A stretch of DNA of 64,000 bases, from positions 248,001 to 312,000 of the forward strand of contig NZ_CP117255.1 of the NCBI RefSeq assembly GCF_003240565.2. The letters run 5' to 3'. Positions 54,686 to 63,842 of the stretch are shown here, one piece after another. Position 1 is the stretch's first letter; each line of letters begins with the position of its first letter. The DNA comes from Rhizobium tumorigenes (GTDB lineage Bacteria; Pseudomonadota; Alphaproteobacteria; Rhizobiales; Rhizobiaceae). The translations under genes were made by a program, and so were the position numbers. The notes under the pieces are model-generated. The model saw only the letters and a program-made list of their open reading frames with translations. It did not search any database and was not told the origin of the DNA.

Positions 54686-57600
54686 TTAATCGGCAAGAAC
54701 GCGGGGCGAGGGGAAGGTAACTTCCACCAGCGTGCCTTCGTTGGGAGCTGAGTGGATCGAAAACAGCGCCCTGTTGGCATCCACCATCGCCTTGGTCAGC
54801 GGCAGGCCGAGACCGGTGCCGTCGCCGCGCTGGCGCGAGTTTGTTGCCACCTGGCGAAACGGCTTCATCGCCTGTTCCAGTTCTGTGCGCGTCATACCGA
54901 CGCCTGTGTCGCGAATGCGAAGCACGACGCTACCATTTCCCTCGTAGGACGTCGAAACCACGATCTGGCCACCGGATGGCGTGAAGCGGATCGCGTTTGA
55001 AAGGATATTCAGGGCGATCTGCTTGATCGACCTGAGATCGGCAACGACATTTGGCACCGACTGCGAAAGCCCCGTGCGGATGATAACGCGTTGTCCGTTT
55101 GCCTGCGGCTGGACGATCGACACGGCTTCGGCGATTGCCTCGTTGAGGCCTACGGCGCCGAACTCGAGCTCCATTTCGCCGGCTTCGATCTTCGAGATGT
55201 CGAGAAGATCATTTACGATATCGAGCACATGGCGGCCAGAGCGCCCGATGTCGCCGGCATATTCGACATAGCGTCCGTGGCCCATCGGCCCGAGGCGCTC
55301 GCTCGCCATCATGTCGGAAAAGCCGATGATGGCATTGAGGGGTGTGCGGATCTCGTGGCTGACGCGGGCAAGAAAATCGCTTTTGTGGGCGTTGGCCGTT
55401 TCGGCCGCACGCTTGGCATTGCGCAGGTCTTCCTCCGTGCGCTTCCACTGGGTGATATCGCGGATGACGGCGCAGTAACCATTCGACGATGTCAGCACGC
55501 CCATGGTCATGAACAGCGGCACGAACCCGCCCGATGCTTCGCGCCCGATGACCTCGCGTCCGTCGTTCAAAACGCTTGCCACGCCGTTGCCAGTGAGCCC
55601 GCTGAGGTAATCGAGCACGGCCTTCTGGCTCTCATGGGCAAATAGCATGACGAAGGGTTTGCCGCGCGTCTCCTGCTCATCATAGTTGAACAGCGCGCTC
55701 GCCGAGCGGTTCATAGACCGGATATCGCCTTCCGGCCCGATGATGGCGACGCCATCTGTCGCGGTCTCGAGGATCGATTGCAGTTCCTCGACCTCGACCT
55801 GCAGCTTGGCAACCTTTTCCAGCATGCGTTCCGGACGAGGCTCCTCGCGGCTGTCGATCCGCGTCGCCAACAGCGTCTCTCCATCCTTCTCGACAGGCAT
55901 CAGCGCCAGCATCAGTGCGCTCGCATCCTCCCACCGGATGGATTGCAGCCGTGCGGTGACCGGTACCAGCGCGTCGTCGGCTCTCACCACCATCATGACG
56001 CCGGAGCGTTCTGTCTTGTCTTGCAAATCCTCCCGCTGCAGCAGCGCATCGATGCCACCAACCCCGTCCAGCTCCGCCAGCGAGGCATAGCCCGTCAGCC
56101 GCATGAACTCGGGATTGGCGTGGATCAGCGTGTCGCCGGCATGGACGAGGACTGCGACCGGCAACTGATCGACAACTGAAGCCGACAGCCCGTCGGTCAT
56201 TTTCACCCGCGGCGGAATGGCGGTGTTGAGAACGTCGAGCGCGTTGAATTCGTCGCCGCCTTCACGTCCCTCGGCAGCATCTGCAGGCTCGGGCGTCTCG
56301 GAGCCCTGGATATCGTCGTTAGCTGCCTGCAGCGCGGTCGGGTAAAACGCCTCGATCTCTACCTCGGGCGCGTCCGGTTGCTCGCTCTCGTCGTCTGTCG
56401 GGCCGACAGGGGCGGCATCCGTCGGCCCCTCTGGCTCTTCGCCACGCTTGCCGAACGGCTCGAGTTGCTTGGCGATCTCGCGGAAGGCAGCCTGCTCGGC
56501 AAGAGACAGCCCTTCATTGAGGTTCTGCCGCCGTTCATGCAGCTGGATGATCTTGTCGGAAAGCCTGCGAGCGGGCGTCTCGGCTATCTTCAATGCGGGC
56601 GGTTCGACGTGGAACGGCAGTTCCGGCTCGTTGGGTTCGAATATCCGCTCGGACGGTTTGTCAAAAGGCTCGACGCTATCCGGCACAGTCTCTGTCTCGC
56701 CAGCGGTCGTTTCGTTCTCGCCATTGCTTTCGTCGAAAACGATAGGATCTGCGACCGGCGCTTCCTCATCCGGACGCTGCGGGGGAAATTCCTCAGCTGT
56801 TTTGCTGCCTGATGCCGAATCGTCGTTGGCGGGCAGCCCCAGTGTCAGCCCCGTCCGCAGCGGATCCTCCGCCGCGTCCGATAGGCGGACGACGCCAAAG
56901 CCGCGAAAGCCGTCGAACTCACGGCTGCGCGTATAGGTCGGCAGCGCCGCAAGGTCGACAGGAACCGTCAAGGTCGTTCCCTCGACCGGCCAATGGATGG
57001 TCCGCCCCGACCATGTGTCGCGACGGGCGAGCAACTCGGCAATCCTGCCATCGGGATCGAGGTGGAACAGTGCCGCGATATCGGCAAAGGCGACGCCCGC
57101 GAGCGCCTTGGCATGCGGCCCCACGGCCTCGGCGAATTCCCGCGAAATCTCGCTGAAATGGCCCTCGGCATCGATCTTCCAGACAAAGCGCGTCGCGCGT
57201 CCCTGCCGATTGAAAACGAAGTGCTGCGGCTGATCGGTCTCAGGTGCTGAAGCCGCAACGGCGTCCGCTCCGGCTGCAGGCTGGGCGATGTCGCCCGATG
57301 CAGCCGGCGCTGCTTCCTGTTCGGACGCAGCCGGCTCCGGTGGCTCGATCTCAGCATTGGCAGTGAGGGGTTGCTCTTCACTTGGCTCCCGATCCGGCAC
57401 TTCCCGCTCGACGCTTGCGTCACCCATCGAAGCACCCTCGGTGTCGTCCGCTGAAAGCTGCAGGTCTGACGTCAGTTCCGAGCCCCGCTCGGTCGATACA
57501 TCGGTCGGATCCTCGACATGCGTTTCCGCATCCTCATTCGTCAGGGCCGTGGTCTGCTCGTCCTCGGCAATCTCGTGATCGGCATCGCCTTCGTCTTGCA

Positions 57601-58681
57601 CGACAGGTGTCGCCGGTTGCTCGGGCTCTTCGACAGCGCTCGGCTCGCTCTGTTCTATGTCGGCAATTTCTTCCGGTTCGTCTTCGACATCTTCGATCTC
57701 GGCAACAGCATCGATCGCCGCCGCGAACTCCCGCTCGCCGGTGTCTATCCCACCAGCCTGTTCGTCGGCGCTCGAAGCAGGGACGGCAGACGCCGTTGCG
57801 GCTTCTTCCGGCACGCTCTCGACGTCGGCATCATCTTCACGGGCATCGACGGGCGTTTCTGCTGCAGTTGCTACCGCAGCATCGGTTGGCTCGATCCCGG
57901 CGGAGTCCACAGCTGCGACATCTGCCGCCGTTTCTGTCTGGACCCCTGGCGTCCCCAAGGTTTCAGCCTGCGCTGGCACCACTGCTGAAACGGTTTCAAC
58001 GGGATCGAGATGGCCGATGACCATTTCGACGACAAACAGCAGATTGAGCGCAGGCGTATCCGACAGGCGGCCGATGGCGGCGGGCAGGTAGCCTTGGCCG
58101 GTCCGGATCGGCCTTTTGATCAGCCGCTCCGGCTGGCCGCCGGCCATTGTCACCAGCATGCCCGCAGTTTCAGTCGTGATACCGAGGGCTGAGAAACCCG
58201 GCGAGGCGGCGATGATCTCGCCGTCGCGGCCGATGACGGCGATATGGGTGTCGGGGTCGTCGAACCCGTCGAGCATGCGCTGCGCACGCTCGCTGGTCTC
58301 CAGCGGTTTTGCGGAAACCGGGCAGGAAAACAGGATTGCGTCTTCGCCGGCCGGCGTGCGGATCTTTTCGACAGCCGCATTGGCAACGACACGCTGGAAC
58401 CCTGCCGCTATCCGGATCAGGAAGCTGCGGGTATCGCCGACGGCGACCAGCTGGTGCGCAGTTGCTGCAATCTGGCGGAAGGATACGTCACCGGGCCGGG
58501 CACCCTGGTCGAGAAAATCATAGATTGCAGTATAGCCGAACAGGTCGGCGCCGGCGCCGTTCGCCCACAGCACCCGGTCGAGTTCGACCGAGAACAGCGC
58601 CATCGCCTCGCCGCGCGCAAACCGCTCGCGGATGCTCGGATGAACGGCAATGTCGATGAACGGATACTGTACTGCCGGCAT
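54686..58681 (-). CDS. cbrA: multi-PAS sensor histidine kinase, CbrA/PdhS type
   Basis: This 1331-residue cytoplasmic kinase has no membrane segment. It has an N-terminal PAS-like region (about 25-240) and a long acidic Ala/Glu/Pro linker (about 235-490). Further PAS units follow at about 505-600, 850-930 and 985-1075 (LQSILETATDGVAIIGPEGD). The HisKA domain has the phospho-acceptor His1109 in VSHEIRTPLNAIIGFSDMMA. The HATPase has NILSNAIRFTPSGG, RIRDTGVGM and GTGLGLPL. The DLLDISKIEAG helix is typical of the PleC/DivJ/PdhS/CbrA group, whose known partner is DivK. Gene order next to acsA2 matches CbrA of Sinorhizobium. A CtrA-like box lies 37 bases upstream. Confidence 0.85.
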   Translation of the reverse strand: MPAVQYPFIDIAVHPSIRERFARGEAMALFSVELDRVLWANGAGADLFGYTAIYDFLDQGARPGDVSFRQIAATAHQLVAVGDTRSFLIRIAAGFQRVVANAAVEKIRTPAGEDAILFSCPVSAKPLETSERAQRMLDGFDDPDTHIAVIGRDGEIIAASPGFSALGITTETAGMLVTMAGGQPERLIKRPIRTGQGYLPAAIGRLSDTPALNLLFVVEMVIGHLDPVETVSAVVPAQAETLGTPGVQTETAADVAAVDSAGIEPTDAAVATAAETPVDAREDDADVESVPEEAATASAVPASSADEQAGGIDTGEREFAAAIDAVAEIEDVEDEPEEIADIEQSEPSAVEEPEQPATPVVQDEGDADHEIAEDEQTTALTNEDAETHVEDPTDVSTERGSELTSDLQLSADDTEGASMGDASVEREVPDREPSEEQPLTANAEIEPPEPAASEQEAAPAASGDIAQPAAGADAVAASAPETDQPQHFVFNRQGRATRFVWKIDAEGHFSEISREFAEAVGPHAKALAGVAFADIAALFHLDPDGRIAELLARRDTWSGRTIHWPVEGTTLTVPVDLAALPTYTRSREFDGFRGFGVVRLSDAAEDPLRTGLTLGLPANDDSASGSKTAEEFPPQRPDEEAPVADPIVFDESNGENETTAGETETVPDSVEPFDKPSERIFEPNEPELPFHVEPPALKIAETPARRLSDKIIQLHERRQNLNEGLSLAEQAAFREIAKQLEPFGKRGEEPEGPTDAAPVGPTDDESEQPDAPEVEIEAFYPTALQAANDDIQGSETPEPADAAEGREGGDEFNALDVLNTAIPPRVKMTDGLSASVVDQLPVAVLVHAGDTLIHANPEFMRLTGYASLAELDGVGGIDALLQREDLQDKTERSGVMMVVRADDALVPVTARLQSIRWEDASALMLALMPVEKDGETLLATRIDSREEPRPERMLEKVAKLQVEVEELQSILETATDGVAIIGPEGDIRSMNRSASALFNYDEQETRGKPFVMLFAHESQKAVLDYLSGLTGNGVASVLNDGREVIGREASGGFVPLFMTMGVLTSSNGYCAVIRDITQWKRTEEDLRNAKRAAETANAHKSDFLARVSHEIRTPLNAIIGFSDMMASERLGPMGHGRYVEYAGDIGRSGRHVLDIVNDLLDISKIEAGEMELEFGAVGLNEAIAEAVSIVQPQANGQRVIIRTGLSQSVPNVVADLRSIKQIALNILSNAIRFTPSGGQIVVSTSYEGNGSVVLRIRDTGVGMTRTELEQAMKPFRQVATNSRQRGDGTGLGLPLTKAMVDANRALFSIHSAPNEGTLVEVTFPSPRVLAD

Positions 58682-58717
58682 TGTCCAACCTGATGTTCGA
58701 GCCGAGACCTTCTCGCA

Positions 58718-58732
58718 TTAACGTTTTGTTAA
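58718..58732 (-). promoter_or_regulatory. CtrA-like box upstream of cbrA
   Basis: TTAA-CGTTTTG-TTAA (with T instead of the final C) matches the CtrA consensus except for that base. On the cbrA strand it reads TTAA-CAAAACG-TTAA. It ends 37 bases before the cbrA ATG, close to the expected promoter. Binding is inferred from the match. Confidence 0.5.
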
Positions 58733-59077
58733 TATAGGTGCTGCTCCGTCCGGTCCAGCAAGTGCGGATGCTTTCGCCAGAAAGGGTTAATGGACGGCCC
58801 CGGTATGCCGCCGCCAGCATCTCGGCGATGCCGAAGGCACGGCAATCCGACTTCATGACATCATCACCGGCTTTGCTACCTTATCCACAGCCGGCCGATT
58901 TTCAATCGCCCCCGAGGCGTCATCCACGGCCTTGAGGCCCCGTTGACGCCCAATCCGGCAGCCAATGTCCGTGCGGCGCGAAAAAAGGTTCTTTCAAGCA
59001 CGACCGAACTCGACCTTGCGCAGCCGGGCCGGGCCCGGAGGCTCAGCCGCATTTTTCTCAATTCGCCGAGATAGGGC
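58733..59077. other. intergenic region between cbrA and tRNA-His
   Basis: I see no convincing gene in this stretch. It contains one exact DnaA-box sequence at 58881 and GC-rich sequence near 59020-59060. Short ORFs here have no ribosome sites and no recognisable products. Confidence 0.5.
58881..58889 (+). promoter_or_regulatory. perfect DnaA-box sequence
   Basis: TTATCCACA is the exact consensus DnaA box. It is isolated, and no further perfect box or AT-rich unwinding region is nearby, so it is not an origin. It may titrate DnaA or act on cbrA, or be a chance match. Confidence 0.4.
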
Positions 59078-59106
59078 TTGAAAAAAAACTGAACTCCCAG
59101 TATTTC
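59078..59106 (+). promoter_or_regulatory. tRNA-His promoter (candidate)
   Basis: TTGAAA (59078-59083) and TATTTC (59101-59106) are separated by exactly 17 bases. The start point would fall near 59113, about 22 bases before the tRNA. Confidence 0.55.
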
Positions 59107-59134
59107 ACCCGAGTTGCGTCCAGACGCGGCATGT

Positions 59135-59211
59135 GCGGTTGTAGCTCAGTTGGTTAGAGCGCAGGTTTGTGGATCCTGAGGTCGGTGGTTCGATTCCACC
59201 CAACCGTACCA
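59135..59211 (+). tRNA. tRNA-His (anticodon GTG), CCA encoded
   Basis: The cloverleaf is complete. The acceptor GCGGTTG pairs with CAACCGT (first pair G-T), the D stem is GCTC/GAGC, the anticodon loop is TTGTGGA with anticodon GTG at 59169-59171, and the T-loop TTCGATT is present. The CCA end is encoded. Position 73 is A, and the base before position 1 is T, so the extra G(-1) typical of tRNA-His is absent. This is a known trait of many Alphaproteobacteria. Confidence 0.96.
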
Positions 59212-59261
59212 TTATTTCTCCTTTCTTTATTGTGCCTCTTTTCCCCAGCGAACGTGCGGAT

Positions 59262-59290
59262 GCATGATCTGCTTGATGCCCTGATCATGC
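59262..59290. promoter_or_regulatory. inverted repeat upstream of two-component genes
   Basis: GCATGATC and GATCATGC are perfect 8-base arms with a 13-base spacer, in the 223-base gap between tRNA-His and the response regulator. It could be an operator for the two-component pair. No T-run follows that would mark a terminator. Confidence 0.35.
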
Positions 59291-59434
59291 GGCACAATAC
59301 CCAACCACCAAAAAAACCTCATAAACCACGCTTTGCCTGATGGCGTTGACGCTTTTCGGTCTTAAACTGGGCGCAGATGCGGATTGGCGACTTTGTCGTC
59401 TCCAGTCCAGTTCTCAAGCCCGGTGAAGGTTTCC

Positions 59435-60087
<653 letters not shown>

Positions 60088-60091
<4 letters not shown>

Positions 60092-61467
60092 CCCGGGCAA
60101 CGCTCACCAGCAAACTCTATCTGCGCATCATTCCGGTCATCGTCATTGCCATCAGCGTGATCGGATTGCTGGCGTTCAAGAGCGCCCGGCACGAAATCGA
60201 CAATATCTATGACGCCCAGCTGATCAACGAGGCCAATGTCCTGTGGGGATTGCTGCAGCGGCCGCTCCTGCGCCATACGGACGATCCGCCCCGCAGGATC
60301 GACGATATCGACTTCAAGATGGACAACCAGCTGTCTTTCAATCAGGACGCCGACGACTACGCCGACGCGCATATGGTCCGGGCCTGGAAAGACGGAAAAA
60401 TTCAGGTTTTCAGCAGCACCGCCTTCCAGGCCGACATGCCCGAACAGAAGGCCGGGTTTCATACCATCAACTACAAGGGCGAGCGCTGGCGGGTTTATGC
60501 ATTGCCCATCCCCAACACGACGATTGCCATGGAGGTCGGCGAGAAGATCGCGCTGCGCGACAGGCTGATATCGAATATCCTGCGCAACCTGGTGTTTCCG
60601 CTCTTTATTCTGCTGCCGATCATCGCCTTCCTGATCTGGCTCGGCATCAACAGGGGCCTTGCCCCGATGAGCGACTTCGTTCGGCAGATCCGCCTGCGCT
60701 CGCCCGACGACCTCTCGGCCATCCCCGTCGAGGGATTGCCGCTAGACCTGATGCCGCTCGGCACCTCGATCAACCAGCTGCTCGACAAGCTCGGCCACTC
60801 GCTAACCCTCGAGCGGCGGTTTTCGGATCTCGTGGCGCATGAGTTGCGCACGCCGCAGGCAGGCGTCAAGCTGCTCCTGCAGATGCTGCGTGACACGGAG
60901 GCGGGTCGTGAGAGGGATGCCATCGTCGCGGATCTCGTCGAAAGCAACAATCGGGCGATGCACCTGATCGAACAGCTTCTGCGACTGGCGCGGGTCAGCC
61001 ATCACCCGCTCAAGCTCGGTGCGGTTCCGCTCTACCACCTTGTGGCGTCCATCGCGGCCGGTTTCGGCAGCCGCATCACCGCCAAGCGGCTCGACCTTTC
61101 CCTGCAGGGCAGCGAAGACGCCGAGGTGCTGACGGACGAATCCCTGCTGCAGCTGATGATCAGCAACCTGCTCGACAATGCGCTGAAATATACGCCGGAG
61201 GATGGTAGGGTCGAGGTGACGATCATGCCGGATGGCGAGGCATGGCTGCTGTCCATCGACGACACCGGTCCAGGCATCCCGGCAGACCAGAGGTCGGCGG
61301 TTTTCCAGCGGTTTTACAGGGTGGACTCGCCGCAGGAGCAGGGATCGGGACTGGGCCTGGCGATCGTGGCAGACGTGGCGACCCGCCTGGCTGTCACCAT
61401 CGATCTGTCGACGCCCAGCTGGGGATACGGCCTCAGCGTCCGTGTCCGCCTGCCCGCACCTGCGTGA
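60088..61467 (+). CDS. sensor histidine kinase, QseC/TctE-like
   Basis: This 459-residue membrane kinase has membrane segments at about 12-32 and 165-190, enclosing a periplasmic domain. A HAMP-like linker is followed by the H box FSDLVAHELRTPQAGVKLLL (His251), N box LLDNALKYTPEDG, and G boxes DTGPGIP and GSGLGLAI. It is the partner of the overlapping response regulator. The periplasmic part has no recognised ligand motif. A long alternative frame upstream (from 59377) is a shadow of the regulator gene. Confidence 0.93.
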
Positions 61468-61552
61468 ACAGCCTCCGCGCAGCTGCATCCATCAGTTTCA
61501 TATCATCGACGCTTGCTAGTCACGCGCGCTCTCACCAACAGGAAACCAGACG

Positions 61553-62218
61553 TTGTCGCGCAAAACGGCCATTATCGTCGGCAACGGAGAATTGCCGACA
61601 GACCTATCGCCTGTTGTCGATGCGGCCGATTTCGTCTTGCGGTTCAACGAGCCGAAACTCTCCATCGGCATGAGCGGAACGAGGACAGACCTTCTTATGC
61701 TGGCGACCTCCAGCAAGCCGATGCAGCGGCGCCTCCGCGATCCGGCCTTTTACACCAGTCCGACATTCCAGGCGGCCAAGGCCGTCATGCTGGTCTATCA
61801 TCCGGCGATCCTGCGCACCTATCATCCGAAGCCAAATATCTTGTCGTGGCTGAAGGGTCGCAGGTCTGACTGGACGCAGCAGACCATCGAGCGCGTCGGG
61901 TCGGCGGGAAAAGAGATCCGCATCATGCCGCCGCAGTTCTACAAGGCCGGGTGCACAGAGCTTGGCGTCTCCGAGGCCGATATGCATCGGATATTCCCGA
62001 GCACCGGATATTTCGGACTTTACCATTGTCTGCAGCAGTTTCCCGCCGACCGGTGGGACATAAAACTCTGCGGTTTCAGCTGGGAGGGATGGAAGCGCCA
62101 CAGCTGGGACGGCGAGCGGCAGTGGGTGGCAAACCACGTTGCCGAGGGCCGGCTCACATTGATCGACTCTTCACCGACGACGAGGCTGCCGCCGCTTTTC
62201 AGTTTGGCTTCACTTTGA
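61553..62218 (+). CDS. GT29-like (sialyltransferase-type) glycosyltransferase
   Basis: This 221-residue protein opens TAIIVGNGELPTDLSPVVDA and continues ADFVLRFNEPK, the pattern of the GT29 L-motif (VGNGG...D.VxRxN). A later block STGYFGLYHCLQQFPADRWD, then IKLCGFSWEGW, resembles the S-motif region with its closing GF. That suggests a CMP-sugar transferase acting on a surface glycan. The call rests on motif order only. The start is TTG at 61553, with AGGAAA 8 bases upstream. It begins a plus-strand run of surface-glycan genes. Confidence 0.6.
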   Translation: MSRKTAIIVGNGELPTDLSPVVDAADFVLRFNEPKLSIGMSGTRTDLLMLATSSKPMQRRLRDPAFYTSPTFQAAKAVMLVYHPAILRTYHPKPNILSWLKGRRSDWTQQTIERVGSAGKEIRIMPPQFYKAGCTELGVSEADMHRIFPSTGYFGLYHCLQQFPADRWDIKLCGFSWEGWKRHSWDGERQWVANHVAEGRLTLIDSSPTTRLPPLFSLASL

Positions 62219-62281
62219 CCTAAGGCATCGATCAGATCCATCTTCTAGACCGTCCACGGCCATGAAACCGAGGACGTATCG

Positions 62282-63115
62282 ATGCACAACGCCTATCACC
62301 TGGAACGGCCGCAAAGCTTGGGCCTGCAGAAGCGTGCGACGAGCGTCGAGTCCAGCCTGTCCTTGAAGGTGGAGCCATCTGCAAGGCCGCAGACGATCAA
62401 GGCATTCATCGTCCACCTCGGTCGGGCAAAGCAGCGTGCGGGCCAGGTCGAGCGGCTTGTGGAAGCCTTGCCGGTGCCGGCCGAAATCATCGATGCCGTC
62501 GATGGCCTCGCTCTCAGCCAGGCCGACAGGGAGCGCGTCTACCATCGCAACCTGCACAAGCCGGCCTATCCCTTCCCGTTGAGCAACTCCGAGATCGCCT
62601 GCTTCCTGTCCCACCGGAAAGCCTGGGCGGCCATCGTCGAGCAGGGGCTGGATGCGGGCTTTGTCATCGAGGACGATGTCGAGCTGACTGCAGCTTTCCC
62701 GGCAGCTTTTGCGGCTGCCAGCGCATGCCTGACGCCGGGTGCATTCGTCCGCTTTCCGTTCAGGGACAATCGCGAGAGCGGCGAGGAAGTGTTTTCGCAG
62801 GATACCGCCCGCGTTATCCGCCCGCAGGTCATCGGCCTCGGCATGGTTGCCCAGCTCGTCAGCCGCGGCGCCGCCATCCGCCTTCTTCAGGCAACGGAAA
62901 TATTCGATCGGCCGGTCGACACGATGGTCCAGATGGAGTGGCTTTTGCATCTGTCACCGCTTACGGTGCTGCCGGGTGGCGTTCGCGAGATATCGTCCAC
63001 CCTCGGAGGCACAAGCATGAAGCGCCACAGCACCTTCGCCGAGAAACTGACCCGCGAGGTCATGCGCCCGCTGTACCGCGCCAAGGTGGCATTTCGTTCG
63101 CGATACTTCGTCTGA
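62282..63115 (+). CDS. glycosyltransferase family 25 protein
   Basis: This 277-residue protein of the LPS-biosynthesis GT25 family shows TIKAFIVHLGRAKQRAGQVE, EIIDAVDGLALS, SNSEIACFLSHRKAWAAIVE, and the acidic motif FVIEDDVEL (Glu130-Asp132) expected to bind the nucleotide-sugar metal. These enzymes add galactose or related sugars to lipopolysaccharide or capsule. The N-terminal 38 residues are outside the usual domain. It lies 63 bases after the GT29-like gene and 9 bases before the deacetylase. Confidence 0.88.
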   Translation: MHNAYHLERPQSLGLQKRATSVESSLSLKVEPSARPQTIKAFIVHLGRAKQRAGQVERLVEALPVPAEIIDAVDGLALSQADRERVYHRNLHKPAYPFPLSNSEIACFLSHRKAWAAIVEQGLDAGFVIEDDVELTAAFPAAFAAASACLTPGAFVRFPFRDNRESGEEVFSQDTARVIRPQVIGLGMVAQLVSRGAAIRLLQATEIFDRPVDTMVQMEWLLHLSPLTVLPGGVREISSTLGGTSMKRHSTFAEKLTREVMRPLYRAKVAFRSRYFV

Positions 63116-63124
63116 GGATCAGGA

Positions 63125-63826
63125 TTGCCCGTTCCCATCCTCACCTACCACCAGATCGCCGTTCCCCCGTCGCGTCGGATACCGTTTCGGAGCATGGCCG
63201 TGCACCCGGATGATTTCCGGCGGCAGATGCATTTGCTGAAACGGCTTGGTTTCCAGGGACTGTCGCTGCGCGAGGCGCTGCCCTACGTCATTGGCAAGAA
63301 GAAGGGTAAGGTCGTCGCCATCACCTTCGACGACAGCTACGCCAACGTTCATGAAAATGCCTTGCCGGTGCTGCGCGACTGCGGATTTACAGCGACGAAT
63401 TTCGTCGTCGCCAATCAGATCGGTGGCCGCAACGAATGGGATATTCCGCTAGGCGTCCCGCCGTCGGCCTGCATGAACCTTGCACAATTGCGCGAATGGA
63501 CGGCGCTCGGCAACGAGATCGGCTCCCACACGATGGATCACGCCCGCCTGCCGGACCTGTCGGCCGAGGACGCGTGGAACCAGATTTTCCTGTCGCGGGT
63601 TGCGCTGGAGGATACGATCGACGACGAAGTCTCCTCCTTCTGCTTTCCCTACGGCGACGAGCGTTCCCTGCATCGCCAACTGGCGATAGAAGCCGGCTAC
63701 AGCGTCGCGACGACGACCTGGCGCCGGCGGGCGGGCAAGTGCGATGATCCTTTCGGGCTGCCGCGGCTGACGATCCGCCGCAACGATTCATGGCTGCATT
63801 TCCTGAAGAAATGTCTTGTTGGCTAA
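63125..63826 (+). CDS. polysaccharide deacetylase, NodB-homology
   Basis: This 233-residue carbohydrate esterase 4 protein has the metal site VVAITFDDSYANV (Asp69, Asp70) and SHTMDHARL (His135, His139), then FCFPYGDERSLHRQLAIEAG, the usual later motif. There is no signal peptide. It may deacetylate an intermediate of the surface glycan made by its neighbours. The start is TTG at 63125, with AGGA upstream. It follows the GT25 gene closely and precedes a membrane protein gene. Confidence 0.88.
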   Translation: MPVPILTYHQIAVPPSRRIPFRSMAVHPDDFRRQMHLLKRLGFQGLSLREALPYVIGKKKGKVVAITFDDSYANVHENALPVLRDCGFTATNFVVANQIGGRNEWDIPLGVPPSACMNLAQLREWTALGNEIGSHTMDHARLPDLSAEDAWNQIFLSRVALEDTIDDEVSSFCFPYGDERSLHRQLAIEAGYSVATTTWRRRAGKCDDPFGLPRLTIRRNDSWLHFLKKCLVG

Positions 63827-63842
63827 TCGGGGGGGCGTGAGT

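Noticed and set aside
58873..58935. Replication origin near the DnaA box
   Set aside because: Only one perfect box is seen, with no AT-rich segment or further boxes, and none of the usual origin genes are present.
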